Origin: Apodospora peruviana | Taxonomy: Eukaryota > Ascomycota > Sordariomycetes > Sordariales > Lasiosphaeriaceae | NCBI GenBank assembly: GCA_033439685.1 | Contig: JAUEDM010000004.1 | Location: 124,001 to 188,000, forward strand | Direction of reading: 5' to 3' | Length of the DNA stretch: 64,000 nucleotides | Shown: positions 56,348-64,000 of the stretch, in pieces | How positions within the stretch are numbered: position 1 is the first letter of the stretch | Layout: every line of letters begins with the position of its first letter | Notes under the pieces: model-generated | The model's input: only the letters and a program-made list of their open reading frames with translations | What the model was told of the DNA's origin: nothing | The model's database searches: none | Position numbers and translations under genes: made by a program

Positions 56348-57791
56348 ATGGCGATGCCACCACCGACGTTCACACCTGAGGAGCTGGCTCTCCTGCCCCA
56401 CGACGACAGAGGTCCGGCGCTCATTGCGACAAGCTGGTCTCTGACCTGTTTGGCTACGATATTTCTCGGCCTCAGGGTGTACTGCAAGACCATCGGCCGC
56501 CGGGGCCTATGGTGGGATGATTGGATCTTGATAGCTGCCTGGGTAAGAAGTTGAGCGCTGCTCCTCGCTGTTTCACGATATCAAACTCAACACCACTCTA
56601 ACCATTGAGGATTTTAGGTGGTCCTGGTGATCGACTCCGGTCTAGCAACCCACATGGTAGTCTATTATACATACGGCCGGCACAGCTGGGACTTTCGTCC
56701 ACCGAATGTCGACACGTATACCCTCGTTGTGACCGTCCGCGCCACTTTCACCGTCACTGCCATAGCGTGGACCAAGACCGCCTTTGCCATTACCCTGCTC
56801 CGCCTGGTGGATAGTGGCTGGATGAAGAAGGTATTGTGGGTGATTCTCGTCACCATGAACCTTGCCCTGGGCCTCACGGCCCTATTCTTCTGGATCCGGT
56901 GCACGCCTGTGGCCATGTCGTGGACACCGAGCATGGAAGGAACATGTTGGTTTAATGTCAACATGATCAAACATTACAATGCCTTCTCGGGAGGTGAGTC
57001 TTGGTCTGCTCCGACAACGCCATAGACACAGAGAAAATAAGATGCCGGTGCTGACATGGTTTTGATCTTAGCGTACTCAGCCGCTGCGGATTTTATTTTG
57101 GCTCTGCTGCCGTGGAAGCTGCTCATCGGCCTCCAGATGAGGAGGAAGGAGAAGCTTGGCGCTGCAGTAGCTATGAGCATGGGCTTTTTGTAAGTATTCC
57201 AGTATCAGTTTGTTGCTCCTATCGCTATCTCTGGAAGACCCAGCAGAAGCTCACATCTCGATCCACAGAGCAGGAATCGCGGCCATCGTCAAGACGGTTA
57301 AGCTCCCGAAGCTCGCGTCTGAAGATTTATGTGAGTCCCTGTTTGGGCCTACACGTGTGTGGACGTTCAGCTGACCTCGACAAACAGATGATGCGGTGGA
57401 CCTCGTCATCTGGGACATCACCGAAGCGGCCGTTAGCATGATTGGAGCATGTATCCCGGTCCTCCGCGTCCTTCTCCGGGACGTGAAGCTTAGTGGGAGG
57501 GGTACATCGTCGCGATATCATATGGAGGGATCGCAGCAACTGCACAGCAGCAGCGACCGGCCATGGCCGGAGTGGAAGGGCGTTGGTGGTGTCACGGGTG
57601 GCGCTACTGTTGCTTCTGGGCCGGTCAGCAAGGGTTTTGTCTCGCCCAGCTTGAAAGCCGTGGCCGAAGATGATGACGGGAGCGAGAAACATATTCTCAT
57701 CATGGGAACAGGAGAAGCCCCTGTCGTCAGCCGACCTAGTGTTGCGGCCCGGGGTGACACGTATGAGCTGGGACGAATGTGTTCCGTGTAA
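56348..57791 (+). CDS. Rhodopsin-domain (SAT4-like) integral membrane protein, second copy
   Basis: Five exons (56348-56542, 56618-56993, 57072-57188, 57271-57330, 57388-57791) give 383 residues. Seven hydrophobic segments. Family signatures are GLRVYCKTIGRRGLWWDDW in the first loop, AWTKTAFAITLLRL, the third-loop WIRCTPVAMSW with GTCW, and YSAAADFILALLPWKLL before the sixth helix. The end of exon 3 (GCTTTTT, GTAAGT donor) joins an AG-AG acceptor (CACAGAG) to keep the frame; the more obvious CACAG site would give a stop. The C-terminus is soluble and Gly/Ser-rich. It matches the family better than the copy at 27979 (WWDDW and CW are present here). The two are distant paralogues. Confidence 0.8.
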
Positions 57792-59134
57792 TCAATAATG
57801 ACTTGTTGATGGTTTGGTCTGATAGGCGATAATAATGGTAATGGATAAGTAAGGTAGCTCTCAAACACCAACGGATTCGGGTTTGTTCAGGCTGGGGAGC
57901 ATTGTGTTTGCAGCGCTAGCTGGTTTGGGTTTCAGAACATGCACAAAGGGTCGCCAGGAAGCAGAAGTATGGATAAATCTCTGGAGAGGGTGTGCAATCC
58001 GTCTGTCCACCACCGTGAGCTACTGCAAGGTTGGTGATTAGGATATGCACAAAGTGAAAAAGACGGGAGTGCCGGAGAAGAGTTGTGTTGGAGGACTTGA
58101 AGTGGCTGCTCCTGCAAGGTCCTGTCGCAATACGAACTTGAAGTGGATGAGAGAAAGAGCAGAGCACCACTGTAGAGTCGACCCAAATGGGAAAGCGCGA
58201 TAGAGTTGTGGTTCTGGTCTTGGGCCTCTGAACGGTTGAGCCTTCCCAGACACGATGAAATATTCGGGAAGGTGGAGTTGAGGCACGTCAGCACCTCAGC
58301 TGAGACGCGGAACACGCGCTTCTCCCTGAGAGGGGCCGGTGGAGGTGGAGGTGGGGGTGGAGGCGGGGCCGGTCTGTCCTCCTTCCTTCCCCAAATTTAC
58401 ATCAAGGCGTCACACGGAAATACCGACTCACTAAGGTAGTCACTACGTCAAGGTACCGCACCCATTATTAATAGACGGGAAAGGGCCTGTCTTCGTGGGA
58501 ATCACCTGGAAATTGTTCATGATCCAGACTGGATGGAGTTGCTGATTCCCGTCAATTTTTGACTGTAGTAATTTCCTGATATGCAGCAACACAGACGCAT
58601 TCAGCACCACCAGACAACTATCACCAAGATACGGATATCCCTTCACCCATACGGTCTCCTGGCTATTGTTGGCCAAGGCTGGCACGTGTTTTGGCATGTT
58701 CTGCGTCCGAGCACATCGTCCTTCGCATATGCCGAATCTCGCTGCCGAAAGAGAGTCTTGTCTCGTTGCGTTCCGGAGTCTCAAGACGCCATTGGACCTG
58801 ACCTGACCGAGCCAGGTCTAGCGCTACATCCATCATGCATTGCCAATGCATGGCGTTGGCCATTGGCCATCTTCAGTGGCATCTTGAGACCGCCGGACCG
58901 CGTGGAGGCAAGCATCTTCCCATCTTATTCTTATTGATCTTTCTCGAACTTTTGCCGCAGCCTCCACTACTTGGCCAAATATTGACAACCAGAAGATTGC
59001 AAGCTTTGGTTACTTCCCTAGGCCCAAGTGAACGGACCAGCGCAATCAAGCACTTAACACGTCCTACTCCATGGCCTGACGAGTCTATGTTGATCTCCAT
59101 CTCTCACTCATCATAATTCTGCACTCTCATTAAC
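57792..59134. other. Gene-free stretch
   Basis: No supported exon. A purine-rich GGTGGAGGTGG block lies near 58337-58370. Confidence 0.4.
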
Positions 59135-61012
59135 ATGTTTACCTGCGGCCATCTTAGGATTGGCCTCTTGGGCTTGCTGTTGCCCGCTGGGGCCTCGTGT
59201 GCTGGACTGGGCTTGCCCACAGTTGATCTCGTCACATCAGTGCATGTCGCCACACTCAACGTGAGTGGCCATAACTAACACACACCTTTCCCACTCCGTT
59301 CTCCCCTAGCACACCGACACACACCCAAACTCCAAGACTGACGCACTTTGAACAGGCACCTGGAGACTTTTACAGCTTCGACAACATCCCCTATGCAGAG
59401 CCCCCTGTCGGCCAGCTCCGTTTTCGCGCACCTATCCCCAAAGTCACCGTCAACAGAACTGTTAATGATGGATCCGTCTCCCGTATTTGCTCCCAAGCCA
59501 ATGGCGCCGCTTGGCTAGGCATTTCAGTCCCATTCATGCTCGAACAACTCCTTGGCCCTCTGCCAGGCGGCGGCGGACCCGGTGGTCCCGCTGGCCCCGA
59601 TCCGCGCGAATCCGAGGATTGTCTGTACCTAAATGTCAAGACACCGCGCGCCGTTTTTGATCAGGGCCGCAAGAATCTCCCCGTATTGGTCTGGATTCAT
59701 GGAGGAGGCTTCACAGCGGGTAGTAAGGACGAAGTCAATCCTGCGGGTCTGATCGCGCAGGGTATGAGGGATGGGAAGTCAGGCTTTGTCTATGTTGCAA
59801 TCAACTACCGTCTGTGAGTTCTCCCTACCTGGCTGATCCTATTACACAGCATCAAGTTGACCAACGGCTGTAGAGGCTTGTTCGGCTTTCCTCCCCGAGG
59901 TCCTCGTGATTGGGATACAGCCACCAATGCCGGTTTGTACGACCAGCGCCTGGCCTTGCGCTGGGTAGAGCTCAATATCCATCGCTTTGGTGGGGATCCC
60001 AGGAAAGTCACCGTGATCGGCGAGTCTGCCGGCGGTAGTAGTATTGCGATCCAGCTTGCCGCTTTCTACGGCATCGATGGGACCGCCCCATTCAACCGCG
60101 CCATCATCCAGAGCCCTGCTATGCGTCCCGCTACTGATGCTGCCGTATACGCCCAGGTCTATCAGCAGGTACTGTCCACGGCTGGTGTTGCGTCCATCGA
60201 TGCTCTCAGGGGACTGCCCACGGCCCAGCTGCAAGGGGTGAACCTAGCCATCGTGGGCGGCTCTAGCTTCGCGCACTTCACCTTCGGTGCGTTTTCTAAC
60301 ACCTATACATACATTTAACCCTCTATTTCTGCTCTAACACACAGGCTTCAATCTAGGTCCCAACGTCGACGGTCTACTTATTCCCAGCCCCCTTCCCACC
60401 TCTCTCGTCAAGGGCCGGGTAGACAGAAATGTCGAGGTAATCGCCGCGTACAACATAGCCGAAGGCCTCCTCTTCACCGACCCTCGCGTGCAGGACAACA
60501 CCGCCTTCAAGGACCTCTTCTCGTCCCTGATGCCCTCGATCCCAGCAGCAAAAGTCAACACCCTGGCCACTACCATCTACCCGGAAGACTTCTCTGGTGC
60601 GCAACCCTACCGAACCCAGACGGAGCGTATGACTCTAGCCATCAGCGAGAGCCTGATTCTGTGCAACGCATTCGCCCTGCATCTCGCATACCAGAACCAG
60701 TCGCGCGCCTACGAGTTCTCCGTCTTCCCCGGCATCCATGCGTCCGATGTCAGCTACACATTCTTCAACGGCGGCGACTCGCCGACCGATAGCTTCGGGG
60801 TCCCCATCAACACGGCGGTTGCGCAGACCATGCAGAGATATTTTGCCGATTTCGCCATGGTTGGTGCCGGACCTGGAAGTTCTGCGAATGCGATTCCCCT
60901 GTATACTGCCCTGGCCAGGACACTGAATATTACCGATGGTGGGAATGCTGTGGTTACGGACCCGGCTGCCAACAGGCGGTGCCGTTTCTGGGTGGAAGGA
61001 TTGTATTCTTGA
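59135..61012 (+). CDS. Secreted type-B carboxylesterase
   Basis: Four exons (59135-59260, 59356-59813, 59874-60286, 60345-61012) join in consistent phase to 554 residues, the usual carboxylesterase/lipase (COesterase) length. A signal peptide spans about residues 1-22. Signature sites: NIPYAEPPVGQLRFR, EDCLYLNVKTP (type-B signature 2), the oxyanion hole HGGGF, and the nucleophile elbow GESAGGSS with Ser246. The catalytic His is probably in FPGIHASDVSYTF. Cysteines (ICSQ, EDCLYL and a pair near the C-terminus) suit disulfides. A Gly/Pro-rich insert (GGGGPGGPAGPDP) lies after residue 100. The enzyme hydrolyses ester bonds outside the cell; cholinesterase, lipase or feruloyl-type activities cannot be told apart here. 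Confidence 0.9.
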
Positions 61013-61403
61013 TTCTTTCTCTGTTTGTGTACTTATAAAGATGGTATTTTGAAGTGTTTCAGATTGTTATATATCTAGAGGATAGATGGACGAGGAGGGT
61101 AATAGATAATATTTGAGGGAGAAACCGGATGGCGCGGCGCGTTAAAACTTTATCGACAAATAATTGCATATGAGAGATTCATGCATGATAATAAATATTT
61201 TATATTTATAGTATGGCCTTGGTGTGGTCGTCAGGAAGTATATATATCAACACGAATCCCCGATTCAATTTACGGGCTTTGCTTCATCCAAGTCATCCAT
61301 CTATACACCTTTGCCTTCCATCTCAACTACCTTGCTCTGAACCGTCAACGCCCTTCAAACCAAGATCTAAGTAGATAACAACTGCCGCCCTATCTACAAT
61401 AGT

Positions 61404-62157
61404 GCGTGTCTTAGCACTTGCCATCCTGGCTTCCTAGGGCGTCGTCAGGATTAGGGCCTTTGATCATGAGTGGGCGTGCCTGCACGCCTAAAAGAATATA
61501 CATATGTACTTTTCTTTATTACTGTACTAACACCAGTGTGATCATAGTCACCATGTACAAAGACGTCTTGAACTGCCACCCTAAGGACGACGGAATGTAC
61601 TGCATCATCACCGGCCCGTCTGACGGAACCTGCTACACTTTCGACCAGGACAAGCCGGGCACAAAAGAACCGCTCCCGCGTTCTTGGTGTTGGTGCGCAA
61701 CGACTGGAAGAAATGCATCTTCTACGAGGACATGAACTGCAGCATGGGCGATCATGTGATTGCTGAGGCATGTGAGGATACTTAGCTGTTAGTACTGGTC
61801 GTTCAAGTGCACTGCAAGTACGTAATAGTTAATGACCTTGGGTCCCTCCCCCTTCCCTCTTTTGCTTGTCTCTCTCTATTTATTTTCTGAGGATCATTTT
61901 TAACTAACCCTGGTGGACCACACAGACGTCCACTGTCAACGACTGACGGTTGGGATGACACAATGGGTGGGAATGGCGTTTGATGACCCAAAAGGTCTTA
62001 ATTTCAACCTTCCACCAGGAAGGGCGGAACATAATACATGTACCTACCTTGAGACGCCAGACTGTTTTCTTCACGAAAGACGCTTCCTGCGGAGTTGTTT
62101 ACGGACCTGGACCACTTTTAAGAGGATTACAGGACGGGGGGGATTAGATATACGCTG
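61404..62157 (+). pseudogene. Decayed secreted cysteine-rich protein gene
   Basis: Pieces of one apparent small secreted protein are visible but interrupted. A signal-peptide-like stretch VRVLALAILAS near 61404 has ATA where a start ATG would be expected and runs into a TAG. An exon from about 61541 (after CTAAC...ATAG) carries NCHPKDDGMYCIITG and TCYTFDQDKPG, then a frameshift leads to RNDWKKCIFYEDMNC and EACEDT. A GTACGT...CTAAC...CACAG intron (about 61819-61925) leads to DVHCQRLTVGMTQWVGMAFD and NTCTYLETPDCF. At least one frameshift and one or more stops interrupt it. Change types at start and stop (G to A, C to T) could reflect repeat-induced point mutation. No family assigned. I describe the breaks only. 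Confidence 0.45.
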
Positions 62158-62807
62158 AAAATGCAACTATTCGCAGAGTGTGGTTTTACATGTTACTAGG
62201 CAGTTGCTGGTTTCGGGTCACAATGGGCGGCAGCTCAGGCTTTTGGAGAATCGTGGCCGCCGGGTTTGACGTCCTGATTACAGTCATTAATAACTAGAAA
62301 TAGGTACCTTACATACGCATTCATTAAGTCAGTCTTGACACCGGCAGAGGACCACGAGGATCAATGTGTTGATACGAGAATAAAATATCAAATATCGCGT
62401 CCATGTGAACAGTGGTAAGCTGGTCTGAGCTGGAACAAGGCAAACCAATTACATGCACCTAATATCCTGCGATTACGAATCCGTGGGTCGTTTCCGAGCA
62501 GCTGGGGTAGCAATGCCGAGACGTTTGTCGTGGCCGTACTGTAACCCCGACAACCCCGGATCGGGTATTTGATGAACTTCATGCAGCGGTAGTAGGATTC
62601 CCCGGTAGGATTTTTACATAAAATGACATGGTCGCAATGACGTGAAATACGAGATTATACAAGATACAGATGGGGACAGTCCGAGCAGTTTTCTTTCAAC
62701 CTAGACTAGCCCCTATTCAAATGCGAATACAAATACCAAGATAGTACAGACAAAAAGGAGGGAACTAACACCCACGACTCACCCTTTGCAGATCAGGCAA
62801 GAAAAAG

Positions 62808-63899
62808 ATGCAGCAGACACTCCGGTTCCTCTCGGCCGCGGCTGGCTTGGCCACTCTCTCCAGGGCGCAAAGCTGGTCCAGCGCAAGCACCAGCTACGTC
62901 TTCTCACACTCGTGCACCACCTCGTACGGCAGCGAATGGATCCATCCCATCCCGACCAGCTACGACCGCACCGTGGCGACGACAATAACCTCGCTCGAGC
63001 CGGAGGCGACCTACTATCCCACCACCGTCACCGTCACGGCCAACACGACCAAAACTTATGTCCCAACGTCCCTGGCGACGGAAACACATTGGTCGACGAT
63101 CCTAAACGACGCGACCACGGTCACGGACCGCTCTAACACCGAATACAGCACCCTCGCGACGCTGTATGGGTCCACGACCGAGTGCACCAACGACGTCATC
63201 CCGGTCACCACCATCACCTCGTACAGCGGCACCTACACCCCGGTCGTCGGCCAGCCGACCGCCCTGCCGTCCAGTTACGAGATCTCGGATTACTGCGTCG
63301 AGTACATCACCCAACTGCTGCACATCTGGCCTACCACCCAAGCAGAGGGTCCCACCACGACGACCATCATCACGCCTTCGGTTCCCGGAAATTCGACCGT
63401 CTACAAAACCAGCACCCGCACCTCCACCACGACCGTGTACGAATCGACCGTGACCGTCACGCAGGGCGCCAACTACGTCGTCACCTACGCCAGCACGACC
63501 ACCTCGACGGCGTGCGAGCCGACACCCACGGCAACGTTCGCGGCCAAGTGCGCGCCCGAGAACCTGATTGCCGAGGTGGACGGGTTCGGGCTGGGTGTTT
63601 CGCAGTACGGCGTCAATTTCACCTGGGGCGGGTCGCCGAGCGCGCCCGCCAACGCCGACGCGAGCGTGTGCTGCCAGTCGTGCGTTGATGATGAGCTGTG
63701 CGTTGCGAGTGTGTACTGGGCCATGAGCAGCCAGTGCTTCCTTGGATACATTGGTGGTGAGGACACTTGCGGCCTCGCGCTCGAGTACCAGGCTTTTAAT
63801 GCTACTGGGGACGTACCGGCGACGAAGCCGCGCCAGGGATTGGTGTTTCAGACTGGTAATGGGTGTGCTGGTGTTGAGTATAAGGGGGTTAGAGTCTAG
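62808..63899 (+). CDS. Thr-rich secreted surface protein
   Basis: Intronless, 363 residues. A signal peptide (MQQTLRFLSAAAGLATLSRA) is followed by a Thr/Ser-rich region with many TVTVT-, TTT- and STS-type words (about 30-245), as in fungal cell-wall adhesin-like proteins. The last 120 residues hold eight cysteines with the pairs VCCQSCVDDELC and CFLGYIGGEDTC, reminiscent of apple/PAN-like carbohydrate- or protein-binding folds. It ends without a GPI-type hydrophobic tail, so it is secreted or wall-trapped. The ACGACC/CACC-rich coding is natural for Thr-rich sequence in GC-rich DNA. Function unknown. Probably intact, since the cysteine spacing is complete. Confidence 0.72.
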   Translation: MQQTLRFLSAAAGLATLSRAQSWSSASTSYVFSHSCTTSYGSEWIHPIPTSYDRTVATTITSLEPEATYYPTTVTVTANTTKTYVPTSLATETHWSTILNDATTVTDRSNTEYSTLATLYGSTTECTNDVIPVTTITSYSGTYTPVVGQPTALPSSYEISDYCVEYITQLLHIWPTTQAEGPTTTTIITPSVPGNSTVYKTSTRTSTTTVYESTVTVTQGANYVVTYASTTTSTACEPTPTATFAAKCAPENLIAEVDGFGLGVSQYGVNFTWGGSPSAPANADASVCCQSCVDDELCVASVYWAMSSQCFLGYIGGEDTCGLALEYQAFNATGDVPATKPRQGLVFQTGNGCAGVEYKGVRV

Positions 63900-64000
63900 A
63901 CTGGGTTGAGGTAGTTAGACGGCCGATGATGATGGTACACTAGATTAGTTAATTGTTTCTAGATGATTATATAGGTAAATGTAATAATGCCTAATGAACT

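Overview
The window is nuclear DNA from a filamentous ascomycete, most likely a Sordariomycete close to the Chaetomiaceae. The evidence is: short (about 50-110 nt) GT-AG introns with CTAAC-type branch sites; GC-rich coding blocks separated by long, less GC-rich intergenic stretches; a family-7 cellobiohydrolase with a CBM1 that looks chaetomiaceous (a judgement from memory, no search run); and lineage-typical families such as rhodopsin-domain (SAT4-like) membrane proteins, LaeA-like methyltransferases and GH7. Genes lie on both strands with no operons. Exon models were built by hand from splice signals and reading-frame phase.

1-17 kb: an intronless cytochrome P450 (+), a CorA-like membrane protein (-), a small secreted Cys-containing protein (-), a Ser/Thr-rich single-pass membrane protein (-), a secreted alpha/beta hydrolase (+), a copper-radical-oxidase-like (AA5/GlxA type) kelch protein with an unexplained C-terminal extension (+), an uncertain gene at 14.9-15.5 kb (-), and a Pro-rich protein with a C-terminal membrane segment (-).

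17-35 kb: a MuiA/DUF4139-like protein (+), an APC-family permease with seven exons including one GC-AG intron (-), a rhodopsin-domain membrane protein (+), an AP endonuclease-like nuclease (+) and, tail to tail with it, an Rnl5-type RNA ligase (-). Two related short TA-flanked inverted-repeat elements (MITE-like) lie at 17.7 and 23.1 kb.

35-44 kb: a SNF5/Sfh1 chromatin-remodelling subunit with a C-terminal GATA-type zinc finger (+). Immediately after its TAG stop, and in the same frame, comes an ORF with three tandem C2H2 fingers. Then follow a 260-bp perfect octamer repeat, two single-pass membrane proteins (-), and a degenerate coiled-coil gene (-).

44-64 kb: GH7-CBM1 cellobiohydrolase (+), LaeA-like methyltransferase (+), O-methyltransferase with a long disordered N-terminus (+), clade-3-like catalase (-), a second rhodopsin-domain protein (+), a secreted type-B carboxylesterase (+), a decayed secreted Cys-rich protein gene (+), and a Thr-rich secreted surface protein (+). 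Secreted enzymes (cellobiohydrolase, esterase, hydrolase) fit a plant-biomass-degrading saprotroph. The methyltransferases and P450 are too dispersed, and lack a PKS, NRPS or terpene synthase, to be called a biosynthetic cluster. I found no tRNA, rRNA or CRISPR array.
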